In this document: in pieces, positions 19,660 to 31,235 of the stretch
Position numbering within the stretch: the first letter of the stretch is position 1
Layout of the letters: each line of letters starts with the position of its first letter
Assembly: GCA_030789695.1 (NCBI GenBank)
Contig: CM061139.1
Location: 202,465,641 to 202,529,640 of the forward strand
Source: Scilla litardierei
Lineage: Eukaryota > Streptophyta > Magnoliopsida > Asparagales > Asparagaceae
Length of the DNA stretch: 64,000 nt
Direction of reading: 5' to 3'
Made by a program: the position numbers and the translations under genes
The notes under the pieces: model-generated
The model's input: only the letters and a program-made list of their open reading frames with translations
The model's database searches: none
Told to the model about the DNA's origin: nothing

Positions 19660-22600
19660 GTGTGGTTTTGGTTTGCATGTTCCCTGCCCGAGTCCTCTTT
19701 GACTCAGGTGCGTCAATGTGCATTTTGGCCCAGAGCTTCGTGGAGAAGCATTCCTTGTCGACGTCCCCTCTCTCCAAGAGTTGGAATATCGTCACAGGGA
19801 ATGGAGTAGTCACGGTGCATCGTGGGTGCAGTCCTTGCTCTGTGGTGGTTTGTGGACATGAGCTTTATGCTGATTTTATTGTCCACAACATCACTAACTA
19901 CGATGCGGTCTTTGGGATGGATTGGCTTGCGAGCTTCTATGCTACGATCGACTGCAGGAGGAAGAAGGTGGTGTTCGAGATTCCCGGACATCCAGTGTTC
20001 GAGTTCAGTCGTGGTAGCCGTTCGCTTGGTCCTGTCAGATTTTGGGCCAGGCCGGTGGAGGCTGTGGCTATGCAGATGGAGCTGGAGTGGCCAGCTGTGG
20101 TGCGAGATTTTGGTGACGTCTTCCCCGAGGAGATGTCTGGTTTGCCGCCTGATCGAGCTCTGGAATTTTCTATCGATCTTGTGCGCAGCCGATTTCGAAG
20201 GCGCCGTATCGTATGGCACCTGCAGAATTGGAAGAGTTGCGGAAGCAGTTGGATGAGCTGTTGCAGAAGGGTTATATTAATCCTAGCGTGTCTCCGTGGG
20301 GAGCACCGGTGTTGCTGGTTAAGAAGAAGGATGGTTCGCGTCGCATGTGCGTGGACTATCGGGAGTTGAATGCGGTGAACATTAAGAATAAATACCCGTT
20401 GCCTCGCATCGATGATATTTTTGATCAGCTTGGAGGTTCGAGGGTGTTTTCTAAATTGGATTTGAGGAGTGGTTACCATCAGTTGAAGGTGAAGAAGGAT
20501 GATGTTCCGAAGACAGCGTTCAGGACGAAGTATGGACACTATGAGTTTGTGGTTATGCCCTTTGGCGTAACTAACGCGCCCGCAGTTTTCATGAATCTGA
20601 TGAACCTGATTTTCTACGACTTTTTGGATAAGTTTGTCGTTATCTTCATCGACGACATTCTGATCTATTCGAAGTCGGAGGAAGAGCATGCATCGCACTT
20701 GAGGACAGTATTGGAAATCTTGAGGAAGCATCGTTTGTATGCTAAGTTTTCGAAGTGCGAGTTTTGGCTGGATCGAGTTGCTTTTCTGGGGCATGTGGTG
20801 TCTGGAGATGGTATTTCTGTGGATCCCGAGAAGATTCGGGCCATCAGGGAGTGGCCTGTTCCGTCGTCTGCGTCTGAGATTCGGAGTTTCCTTGGACTTG
20901 CTGGTTACTATCGGCGATTCATTAAGGACTTTTCTCGTATTGCTGAGCCGATGACCAGGTTGACGCGGAAGGATGTTGCTTTTGTTTGGTCGGGTGATTG
21001 TGAGGGTGCTTTTGATGTTCTGAAGGAGAGGTTGACGACTGCCCCTATTCTTGTCGTGCCTGATCGCAGCGGTGGATTTGAGATCTTTTGCGATGCTTCT
21101 GGCAAGGGTCTCGGTTGTGTGTTGCATCAGCATGGGCATGTTGTGGCGTATGCGTCTCGTCAGCTTAAGGTTCATGAGAAGAATTACCCGATGCATGATT
21201 TGGAGTTGGCTGCCGTTGTGTTTGCTCTTAAGATTTGGAGGCACTTCTTGCTGAGTGAGAAAGTGAAGATTTTCACCGATCACAAAAGCTTGAAGTACAT
21301 TTTCACTCAGAAGGAGCTCAACATGCGACAGCGTCGATGGTTGGAGCTTATGGCGGATTATGATATTGATTTGCAATATCACCCGGGCAAGGTGAATGTG
21401 GTTCCAGATGCTTTGAGTAGGCTTCCAGCGGTGATGATTTTGACCTCGCAGTGGAGATTGCAGCAGGATTTTTGCGAGTCTGGCGTGGAGATTGTTCTTC
21501 CTGGGGAGGCTTCTTCGTTGATGTACATGCAGGTACAGTCGACGATCGTGGATCGGATTAAGGCCGGCCAGGCTGAGGATCCGAAGCTGGTGAAGATTCG
21601 GGAGCAGGTGGAAGCCGGTCTGCGGACTGACTTTTTGATTCATGAGGATGGCTCGCTGAGGTTTGGAGCCAGGTTGTGTGTGCCTGCTGGGGATATCAGA
21701 GAGGAGTTGATGGTGGAGGCACACAGTTCGCCGTATTCTGTGCATCCTGGTGGCACCAAGATGTACCAGGATCTTCGTCTAAATTATTGGTGGCATGGTA
21801 TGAAGAGGAGTGTGGCTCGGAGTGTAGCCAAGTGCTTGGTTTGCCAGCAAGTGAAGGCGGAGCATCAGCGTTCGGCCGGGTTGCTACAACCGCTTCCGAT
21901 TCCGGAGTGTAAGTGGTAGCACATCACTATGGATTTCGTGACTGGACTGCCTCGGAGTCTGAAGCAGAATGACGCGATTTGGGTGATCATAGATCGGTTG
22001 ACCAAATCTGTGCATTTTATTCCGTTCCGAGTGGGACAGTCCACTGAGGCGCTAGCAAGGAGATATATGGAGGTAAAATTCTTTTACTCTCCGTTTTTAT
22101 TTCCTTTTCCTAGCTTAGATAGTGATGTAACGTGAATCGTGCAGGAGGTTGTGCGACTTCATGGAGTCCCCGTGAGTATCGTGTCGGACAGAGACACGAG
22201 GTTCACATCTCAGTTCTGGCAGAGTTTGCAGAAGAGCTTGGGTACGCGTCTGAGTTTCAGCACGGCGTACCATCCGCAGACGGATGGCCAGTCCGAGAGG
22301 ACGATTCAGATTTTGGAAGACATGCTGAGGGCGTGCATGTTGGATTTCAAGGGTTCGTGGGAGGACCATCTGCATTTGGTGGAGTTCTCTTACAACAACA
22401 GCTTCCAGGCGAGTATTGGCATGGCGCCATTCGCCGCTCTTTATGGGAGGAAATGTCGATCGCCATTGAGTTGGGATGACGTTGGAGATCGGGAGTTGTT
22501 GGGACCTGAGATGATCGTGGAGGCCGTGGATATCGTCAGGAATATTCGGGAGAGGTTGAGAATTGCTCAGGACCGTTTTAAGCATTGGGCGGATGCTAAA

Positions 22601-23047
22601 CGTCGTCCTTTGGAGTTTCAGCCGGGCGACCATGTGTTCTTGAAGATTTCCCCGAATCGTGGTGTGATTCGTTTTGGGAAGCGTGGAAAGTTGAGCCCGC
22701 GATACATTGGACCGTTTGACGTTTTGGAGAGGGTTGGCGAGGTAGCTTATCGCTTGGCCTTGCCGCCGTCTTTGGAAGGAGTTCACAATGTTTTCCATGT
22801 GTCGCAGCTTCGTCGATACATTAGCGATCCGTCTCATGCGGTGGATTTTTCGGAGATTACCGTTCGCCCCGATATGACGTATGACCAGCATCCAGTGCAG
22901 ATTCTGGACAGGCGTCAGAAATCGCTTCGAAACAAGGTTGTCAATCTTGTGAGGGTGATGTGGCGACACGGTTCACCTGGAGAGTCTACTTGGGAGAATG
23001 AGGATGAGATGCGAGAGAGTTTCCCACTTTTGTTTCCGGACTCGTGA
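19660..23047 (+). pseudogene. Gypsy B pol: protease, RT, RNase H, integrase (broken)
   Basis: Protease with intact DSGAS (Asp codon at 19701). A 7-nt deletion near 20175 shifts the frame between protease and RT. RT has an intact catalytic FIDD (20645-20656). RNase H follows (FCDASGKG near 21092, TDHKSLKY near 21279). Integrase has the HHCC knuckle (about 21740-21865), then a nonsense TAG at 21917-21919 where element C has CAG, then the catalytic core (MDF, SDRD, DGQSER). A chromodomain-like tail with VRVMWRHG and STWENEDEM comes before the stop at 23047. A candidate 72-bp intron is at 22073-22144. The two lesions make it non-autonomous. Confidence 0.9.
22073..22144 (+). other. Candidate intron 2 of gypsy B, in integrase (72 bp)
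   Basis: Donor GAG|GTAAAA, polypyrimidine-rich interior, acceptor GTGCAG|GAG; both ends fall between codons. Removing it joins RYME to EVVRLHG within the integrase core. Element C has the same boundaries (53642 to 53572, 71 bp). It contains an in-frame stop. Confidence 0.7.
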
Positions 23048-23082
23048 GTTTTTGGAAATTCCGAGGACGGAATTTTTATTAA

Positions 23083-23093
23083 GTTGGGGAGGA
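23083..23093 (+). other. Polypurine tract of gypsy B
   Basis: GTTGGGGAGGA immediately before the right LTR; the position and purine content suit plus-strand priming. Confidence 0.7.
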
Positions 23094-25479
23094 TGTAACG
23101 ACTGCTTTTCATGTATCTGGATTTAATATAATATAATATATGTTTTGGTGGATTTTCTCCTCTTGTGTGGTTTTCGTCTCCGTAGTTTTCATTTTCGATC
23201 GATTCGTCGTATTTTCTCGATTCTTCCTTAGGATTGTCGATTTCGAAGTATGTCACTCGTGACGGAATTCATAACGGTCGTATCTAACTATTAGATCAAG
23301 CCTAGGGGTCTTAGGAATTGATCCCGGGGCCCCGCGCTCCGTATCGGAACTTTTCTGTGCTCATTAGACGGTATAAGAAGGGCCACCGACCGACTAGATG
23401 ACGATCCAGTCGGTCGGCAATCCTTCTTGGACCGACTAGTTTGCTTTATAAATTTCTCAGGAGTTACTGTTTATCGTTAGTCGGTCTAAGAACGTTGGTT
23501 GACCGACTAGGTTGCAAACTAGTCGGTCAGCAATGCTTCTTGAACCGACTAACTCATCATATTATTTTTGTATCAGCTACTGTTTACTCTTAGTCGGTCT
23601 AAGAACGTTCATCGACCGACTAGATGCCAAACTAGTCGGTCAGTACTTGTTCATGGACCGACTAACTCTAGAATCCTATTTTCGTTCAGGAGTTACTGTT
23701 TGCACTTAGTCGGTCTGCGTTGGTCGACCGACCGATTAGTTGCCAAACTAGTCGGTCAGTGGTTGCTCTTTGACCGACTAACCAGTGTTAAAACCCTAAT
23801 TTCTGGGCAGCCGCCAGCCCAACCTATTTATACCCAACCCAAACGACTTCTTCTTCTCCAACACGACCCAAAACCCTAAAAACTTCCCCCTTCAGCCCCC
23901 ATCTTCCTCCAAGCTTCATTTCTCCATTTCAAGCCCTAAATCCATCATCCAATCCATCCATTCACCCTATCTACCTCTCACCATCCCCAAAATCTCATCG
24001 AAACCCATCAAAATCCCCAAATCCCCCAAAACCCTAGTTTCCCCAAACTTCTCCATTTGCTTCCAGATCTGACCCTAGGGTTCCCCGGAGTGTTTCTTCC
24101 GCCTCCTCTCGGTAAGAAATCGATCTACCGTTGTTTTCATATCGTATTGTAATTTTTTATGAAACCCTAATAAAATACTTGTGTTTTGATGATTGTTCCC
24201 CATAACAGCGATTCCCCGTAAGCTAGCATCCGCGGAAACGAACTTTCGTAACCGTCATCCCCGGTGATAGGCAAGTGAAACTTGCATCTCTTGGTTTAGG
24301 ATATGTCTTAGGCCATTTCCCTTGCTTTAGCGTAAAAGAGACTAAACGGTGAAAGGATATCCGTTTAGGCGCCATTGACCTAGCTTGACAACGAAGCTTG
24401 GTCCGTCACCCTCCTCATGCTCATATGTCACGTTTAAATTCCATTAACGGTACGCAATTATCTGTTCATGGCATTGCATAGTGATTATTTATCGTGATTG
24501 CGTAGCACACGCTACAATCCCATGTGTCCTGGCTCGTGTTCCAGAAGCGAGCCCTGTAGTTGGAAACCCCAACGCTCGAATGTCAACACACACTTATTTT
24601 CCTGGCTCGTGACCAGAAGCGAGCATAATGAGTTGGAAACCCCAACGCTCGTCACATGTGGGTGGGGTAAGAGATAAGCGGACTGAGCCCGAGTGGCTTG
24701 ATCAGCCACTCCGGCCAGCAGGTGAAGTCTCTAGTGTTTCAGTGTTGATAGTGATAGAGATAAACGAGCTGGACAGTAAGTGGACTCTCTATGCACTAAG
24801 TGTTAAGTGTTAAGTGCTAAGTGATAAGTGATAAGTGATAAGTGATTAGTGATTAGTGAATTGGTAGCTTTTGCTACACCGTGCATGCTTGTCACTCTTT
24901 CAAACTGTTGCATCATATTCAACTGTCATGCCATTGTTTAACAATTAAATGCTAGGTTGTTAGTCACTTTCAGTTTCCTTGCCCAAGTCTTTTTAGACTT
25001 GCTGACATGTGCCCCTCTCTCTTTTGGGTGACGCATGTTAGACCTTGAGCCTGAGTTGCCAGCTGAGGGTGAGGTGTTTGCGGACGCCGAGCTTGAGCCC
25101 GTGTTGGACGGGGAGTACGTGGACACTGGGGACCAGTCCTAGTGTCTCCGTTGTGTTTTATTTTTGTTAGACAGTTGTTTTGTTATTGGTGCGTGGCACC
25201 CATACTTATTTATGTCGTTGCTTTTGTTTGGCCTTGTTCTGGGCCCTTAGACTCTTTCTTTTAGCCTGGTGGCTTTTCTGTGATGTTGGATATTTTGTGG
25301 ACAAACTTTGGGATTGGTATTTCATATCCGTCTCATATTATTATTGTTGTTGTTTCGATTGCAATTACAGGGACCTGCTTATACTAAATTGACGCTTATT
25401 GGGTTTGGGGCTTCACCGCTCCACTCCCGTGCGGACCTTTTCACGTCTCGCCTCCATTTTAGGGAAGCGGGTCGTGACA
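23094..25479 (+). repeat. 3' LTR of gypsy B
   Basis: 2386 bp, nearly identical to 15885-18277. It has the same 9-mer array, TATA box, duplicated block and short acidic ORF (25035-25142). It has one fewer GATAAGT unit. Confidence 0.95.
25035..25142 (+). CDS. Short acidic ORF in the 3' LTR of B
   Basis: Same 35-codon frame as at 17833-17940, without change in the reading I made. See that entry for the evidence and doubts. Confidence 0.35.
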   Translation: MLDLEPELPAEGEVFADAELEPVLDGEYVDTGDQS

Positions 25480-25484
25480 GGCTT

Positions 25485-26511
25485 CAGGCCCACAGATTTC
25501 AAAAAAAAAACAAGCCTATGGGCCTGAAGCCCATAGGCCGACTGCGGGCTTCAGACCCGCATGCTGTTTTATCTGGAAAAAAAAAATTGGGGGAGGCAAA
25601 GGCTATTAACAAGCCTTAAAAGGCAACTTGCTAGCCTAAAATTAATTTAAAAAGGGGTTTTAAGGGCAAAATATTCGTGAAAAATCACGGTAAATTACGG
25701 GACAAATATCGGGCAGGCGAGGACTTTTTGGGGATTCTTGTGGGGGCTTTTGGGATGATGAGGAAAACTTTTTCCTCTGACAAAGAAAATGTTTATTTTG
25801 GGCTCTTAATCAATTTAATTGATTAAACCCACTTACTTTACAACCTTTGCATTGTAATGATTTTTTCTGCAAAAATCATATTTACATGCTTTACACCTCT
25901 GGTATATTCTGTTGGATATTATATGCGTGGTTGTGCATTGTATTTAAAACTTAATAATTAGGAAGATCCTGCGACCGCTCTGCCGTTAGTAACGTAACCT
26001 AACGGTGTATGACGTTGCCCAGTGATCCAATAATTATTAAGTGTTTAAATTATTTATCCATCTCTGCGAATATTAAATGCCTATGATGCCTGTGATGAAA
26101 ATGTCTGATGAAAATGTTGATGAGCACAATATTTCTGCATGAATTGCTAAATGTGGTTTTTGGATCGGCCGTTTAGTCCCACAGTTTATTTCCCGCACTT
26201 TTCTTTTATTTTTGAGAGAAATTGTAGTGAGGAATTTATGTAAATGTCAAAGAAAGAAGACCAACTTCCACGGAGACGGAGGCCACGCTTGAAGATGGAG
26301 ATATCATATGGGACCCACGGGGTTTCCAAAATTGTATTTTCATTTTCTTTAAGCTGCAAATTTGTATAATTTGGACTGTGGACTTTTTTGGACTCTTTCT
26401 TGTGGGACTGGCCGATCCACACATTTAGTTTTTCGTTAAATATTGCCTCCGCATGAAAATGTTTTCTCTGATTAAATATTAATTCATGCATGTTTGTGCT
26501 CTGCTAGATAA
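25485..26511 (+). other. Leader of copia A, second part
   Basis: Continues the palindromic array, then AT-rich leader with a conserved folded block (25943-26049) and further words shared with element E, such as TTTTTGGATCGGC and TTTTTGAGAGAAA. Gag starts at 26512. Confidence 0.7.
25943..26049 (+). ncRNA. Conserved folded leader RNA of copia A
   Basis: The core from GGAAGATCC to CCAATAATT is about 90 percent identical to 40240-40312 in element E, while the DNA around it has diverged. Outer helix: 25943-25960 with 26031-26049 (18 pairs with one bulge). Inner hairpin CCGTTAG (25983-25989) with CTAACGG (25999-26005). Short helix GCGAC (25971-25975) with GTTGC (26014-26018). Three base pairs of the outer helix differ between A and E and all stay paired. 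It lies about 460 nt before gag, a suitable place for a packaging, dimerisation or translation signal. The role is inference. Confidence 0.6.
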
Positions 26512-27471
26512 ATGGCTAATATTGCAAGCGTTAATTTTGAAGTACTGGAAGCATCAGGTAGAAACTATCTAAGCTGGCAGCTAGATGTAAAGTTTCACCT
26601 GCGGGCAAAGTTCCTCATCGTTGTTGTGACTGAAAAAGAAAATGTTAGCGATATAGAGAAGGCGCAAGCCATCACCTATATTCGCCGCCATGTGGACAAG
26701 ACCTTAAAGGCTGAATACCTTACGGTCGAAGATCCACTTGCGCTATGGACTGCCCTTGAGGACAGGTATAAACATCAGAAAGATGTTATACTCCCAAGGG
26801 CATGATATGAGTGGGAGAACATGAAACTACAGGACTTTAAATCCATTGCTGAGAACAACTCAGCACTTTTTAGCATCACGTCACGCCTGAAGTTGTGTGG
26901 TGAGAATGTCTCAGAAGATCGCATGCTGGAAAAGACGTATACGTCCTTCCATGAAAAAGATGCGATACTCATGCAGCAATACCGTGAATATAGGTTCACC
27001 AAGTATTCTGAGCTGATGTCATGTTTACTCATGGCTGAGCAAAACAGAGAGCTTCTTCTCGCCACTCACAATATGCGCCCTCCCGGCACTGCCCCCCTAC
27101 CAGAAGCTCACCATTCCTCTTCCTTCAAAAAGAAGAGAGATAATAAAAGAAAAAGAAAGACCGCAGAAGGGGGGGTCAACAGAAAAATGCCAAGGGCCAT
27201 GCACAGCAGCAGCGAAATAATGAAAGTAAGCGGAAGTTCACGTGGCATAGAAATGACAAAAATGATTCACCCCCACCCAAGAGGGAATGGGAAGACCAGT
27301 GCCATAATTGTGGCATGAAAAGCCACTGGTCCAAAATGTGCCGAACTTCGCAGCACCTCCAGGATTTGTATAAAGAGAACAAGTAAAATAAAGCTGAAAC
27401 AAACCTGATGACCTCTGATGCTCCAGTCAAATTTTTAGCTGACAACTTTGAAAATGATGACTTGCTTGATT
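26512..27471 (+). pseudogene. Copia A gag
   Basis: ATG at 26512 opens a UBN2-type copia gag (MANIASVNFEV, NYLSWQLDVKFHLRA, TLKAEYLTVEDP). A TGA at 26803-26805 (LPRA*YEWEN) interrupts it; the frame resumes with LQDFKSIAENNSALF. Frameshifts occur in the basic linker. A CCHC knuckle CHNCGMKSHWSKMC is readable at about 27301, followed by HLQDLY and a terminal LLD stop near 27470. Element E has its stop at the identical codon. Pol follows after a non-coding gap. Confidence 0.85.
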
Positions 27472-27659
27472 AGCCTTCATTTTTATCTTAGCAATTTGTT
27501 TTGAGAATAATTTATGAGAGCATTTTAATTATGAAATTTGTTCTGAATGAAAATGTTTAGTAGACAATAAATGAAAATGTTTATCTGAATATGCATGTGC
27601 CTAACGATTCATCTTTTAATAGATGAAACCGCTCTCATAAATAATTAGTAGACAATAAA

Positions 27660-30600
27660 CACGTACGATCTCTTTTAATACAAAGCCCAATATCAGGGCT
27701 ATACTGAAGATCCAGGGAATGCAACACTGTTGCCCCCAAACGACACAAAAATAAAGGATGCACTAATCCCTCCGAATTCCAAAAGAAACTTTCGAAGTTT
27801 CAAGGACATCCGTTTCAACGGATTCCACTTGGAAACAGCAAAAATAAATGGAAAGAAAAAAAAAATTACCGTATGCAACGTCTCAAGAAAAAGGAGTAAA
27901 ATCCACACTTGAACATCTTGAGAGCCTTATAGGCCTCCACCATACGAAGATTCGGAGAAAGGAAGCAGAATTAAACGGAGCACCTGAAGTGCCCGACATC
28001 AGCCGAGTTTTTACTCCGGCATGATGGACTTGGCCACCCTGGATTTGTGATGATGCATCGCATCTTATCCTATGGGTATGACTTGAAGAACCAGAAGATT
28101 CTTCAGAAGGGAAAAAAATCCCTCGCATCCCTTACTATAAGGGAAAACTAATTGCAAGGCCATCTACACGATAAGTTGAAAAAGAATCTACACGCTTCCT
28201 CAAAAAGAATACAAGGAGATAGATGTGGATAAAATCCACCACCCCTAGTGGGCTATTTCAGTACTTCACTGTATTGATAAATGCATCCTCAGAATATTCG
28301 TACGTGTGTCTACTACAGACCCGCAACTTAGCTTTTCCAAAGCTATTGGCACAAAAATAAAAATGTTGCGGGCACATTTCCCAGACAATAAAATGTTGTA
28401 AATAAGTCTGGTTAATGTTGGGAAATATACCTCCCAGTCTTTTCAAGAGTACTGCCAATCAACGGGAATTGAAAATGAACATACAAGTGCCGCATGTTCA
28501 TACCCAAAATGGGTCGGCAGAGTCACTGAAAAGTAGACTCCAATGGACTGAACGTCCATTAAATCCCGATTGCCTATGGATGCATGGGGACATGCAAACT
28601 CTGCATGCTGCATCGTAAATGAAAATAAGACCATCTGGAGGTCAGAGTCTCCAATGCAATTTGCATATGGAATGCCATCGAACATTTCTCATCTGAGAAT
28701 CTTCGGTCGCGCAGTCTTAAATCCCCATTGCACCACCAAAGAGGACCAAAATGGTACTCAACGTCGCCTAGGTATCCATGCAGGGTTTGACTCACCCTCA
28801 TTTATAAGATACCTAGAACCCCAAACGGGGGACGCATTTAAGGCACATCTTGAAGACCGTGATTTCGATGAGACGAGTTTCCCAAAAATATGCTCAGATA
28901 CTAGAAAATCTGGCGCGAAGAAAATTATAACGTGGGATACAAAAAGTTTGACCCACTATGATCCGGTAACAATACAATGTGTAGAAGAGATCCCGAAGAT
29001 CCTCCACATACAGAACAATGTCTACCAATTACCGGAATCATTTATTGACAACCAGAAGATTGTCAGATTACACATCCCTGCTGCAAAAACTCCAGCTAGG
29101 ATTGACATCCCCGAGAATGGATGCAATCCACCAGCAGCAGAAGTGGCTGATCCTCAACAGAAAAGAGGCAGACCACCAGGCTCCTAGGACATGAAACTCC
29201 TGGAGACCTTAAGACAATACTACCACAGGACAATGAGCTCCTGTCCACACCATCACCCTTCCCGGAATCCACTGCAGAGGAATTGCCGGGAAAAAGTGAA
29301 ATTAAGTAAATGTTGTACGTACTGGGGAGGTGTTGGACAGATAGAACATAAATTGTCGACAATGTATTCACGTATCATATTGCCATATACATCGCAATGG
29401 CGATGATGTTTATAAATTATCGTTCCACACTCCGTTGCTAGAAGGCAAACGTAGAGATTGGCCAAAAATGTGGAACGTGGCAATAAAAGATGAGCTGGAC
29501 TCACTTATGAAACGTGAAATGTTCGGACCTGAAGTCCTGACACCAAAAAGGTGTCAAACCTGTGGATAAAACAAAGTATTGCACACATAAGAAAAATAAA
29601 TACAAAATCGTATGCTATAAGGTACAACCTATAGCCCGAGGAAAATTTCGCCGAAACTAGGGATCGAACAAACTCAAATGAGCATGTCTCATAAATGATA
29701 CATCAGTCTCCCTAAGTTATCAAAAGCGAATACCTTACGATTTGGCGAAGGAAAATTATGAATATGTTGTTATTGGATGTTGTGACAGCATATCTTCGTG
29801 GATATCTGGTAAAGATAATTTCCACATTTCCTTAAAAATGCCTGAATAGACTTCGGGACGTCTATTCAAATAAAGAAATATAAGTATAACAAATAAATGT
29901 ACAACCAAGAGAATCACTTGACAAGTCAATAATTCCTACTGAAGGTTGTCTTTGCATCTGTGCAAAGAACAGGATTAGAGATCATAGTTGGAGACAACTA
30001 AAATCTCATCAGATCTCTTGAAGAGAAAACCGAACTACATGTACAAGCCTGACTTTTGAACATAAAATAAAAAGACCTAGGCAAATATAAAGTCATGGCT
30101 CATAGAATCCTGTTACAAACGCCCAGAAGTGCGTTGGAGAAATTAAAAGGACCATTGTCATCCAAAGTACACCTACGGTGGTACACTTACTGGAGTACAA
30201 AAAGAACCCTTCCGATCGCTGGAAGAGTGGGAGGATATAACTGGTCCCAAAGTCCCTTAACTAAGTGCAATCAGGCACTCCTGGCTAACTGCATGCGTCC
30301 CGATATAGCAATTGCAGTAAACTCATCAGCCAGAGATAGTTGGCACCTAAAAGGGGCCATTAGACCGGAGTTAAGCCTTCTGCGCTTCCTCCAAGGGTCG
30401 AAATATTTGGACTTACAAAATGAAGTAGCATCCTCCAATGTTTATGCGAATGCAGGTTACAGGTCCGGTCCCTATACTGAGAAATCACAGAACATGTACC
30501 AACAGTGGGATGACCATCTACTGCAAATATGCAAAGCAACTTATGAAGGCAACATCATCCTATCATTCTGAAATCCTCACCATTCCAGAATCACACCAAT

Positions 30601-30800
30601 GGTGTATTTGAGGGCGCCTGGTGGTACATCACATCCCAGTGACGACTGGGATAGAGGCTGGTTCTGTGGAGCTGACCATATAGTCTGAAGACCATATCAG
30701 AGGCGACGAAACTTAGCACACCTCTCCAGAGTTTCTGGATTCAGCAGCTGCTTGATGGTGATAAAATTCGTAATCTGTGTACATTTTCGGAATATTGTAA
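27660..30800 (+). pseudogene. Copia A pol remnants
   Basis: Fragments in pol order, in several frames. A protease-flank block has RNFRSFKDIRFNGFHLE (about 27785-27835). Integrase pieces cover about 28000-29190, the longest open part 28570-29187 with GIHAGFDSPSFIRYLEP and DNQKIVR. RT and RNase H traces run from about 29450 to 30570, with NCMRPDIAIAVN near 30280 and YANAGYRSG near 30440. The RT catalytic block is not readable. Far more decayed than in element E. Confidence 0.8.
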
Positions 30801-30846
30801 ATATGAGTGATGAGATAAGCCTACGAGATCTGAAAGCCTAAGAGCT

Positions 30847-31235
30847 TTTACAGATCAGGGGGAGTTGACAGAATTTGTACTCTTTTTCCCTTAGCTATGG
30901 TTTTTCCCACTGGGTTTTCCATAGCCAAAGGTTATAACGAGGCAAATCACATCAACTCTGGATCCCGAAGTATCCACCCCTCTGTGACGCTCAGAATCCA
31001 GAAGTATTCATGAGCAGAGTCACTTGTACAAATCAGGGGGAGTTAAAGAGCGTTTGCACTCTTTTTCCTTAACTATGGTTTTTCCCACTGGGTTTTCCAT
31101 AGATAAAGGTTTTAACGAGGCAAACCTCACCAACTCAGGATCCTGAAGTATCCACCCCATGTGAGACTCTTATTACACTCAGAATCCCGAAGTACTCTTG
31201 AGCGGAGTCCACACCTATGGCTGGATAAGGGGGAG
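30847..31235 (+). repeat. Duplicated 3' motif with polypurine tracts, copia A
   Basis: Two tandem copies of about 175 bp, each with CAGGGGGAGTT, then CTCTTTTTCC..TA, then GGTTTTTCCCACTGGGTTTT and AACGAGGCAA, at about 30852-30950 and 31034-31125. The true polypurine tract (AAGGGGGAG, 31227-31235) abuts the LTR. Element E has the same duplication at 45375-45610. Confidence 0.8.

Larger units (their letters stand above)
15885..25479 (+). mobile_element. Ty3/gypsy chromovirus B, complete, inserted in copia A
   Basis: LTRs 15885-18277 (2393 bp) and 23094-25479 (2386 bp) start TGTAACGAC and end GTCGTGACA. Perfect target duplication GGCTT at 15880-15884 and 25480-25484. Order: LTR, primer site, gag, protease, RT, RNase H, integrase with a chromodomain-like tail, polypurine tract, LTR. 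The LTRs differ only at scattered bases and in the copy number of a GATAAGT microrepeat, so insertion is recent. Coding is broken by a 7-nt deletion and one nonsense codon. Same family as element C. Confidence 0.95.

Noticed and set aside
19937..21745. A 602-codon open frame antisense to gypsy B RT
   Set aside because: It mirrors the coding frame of RT; the equivalent antisense frame in element C is broken into short pieces, so it is not conserved and is best seen as a shadow of codon use.
23867..24080. AAACCCTAA-like words suggesting interstitial telomere repeats
   Set aside because: They are isolated, not in tandem, and occur in the pyrimidine-rich leader of the gypsy LTR.
15885..25479. 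Tandem direct repeats suggestive of a CRISPR-like array (TAGTCGGTC words)
   Set aside because: The words alternate in orientation, spacing is irregular and they lie in plant LTR U3 regions; this is not a CRISPR.
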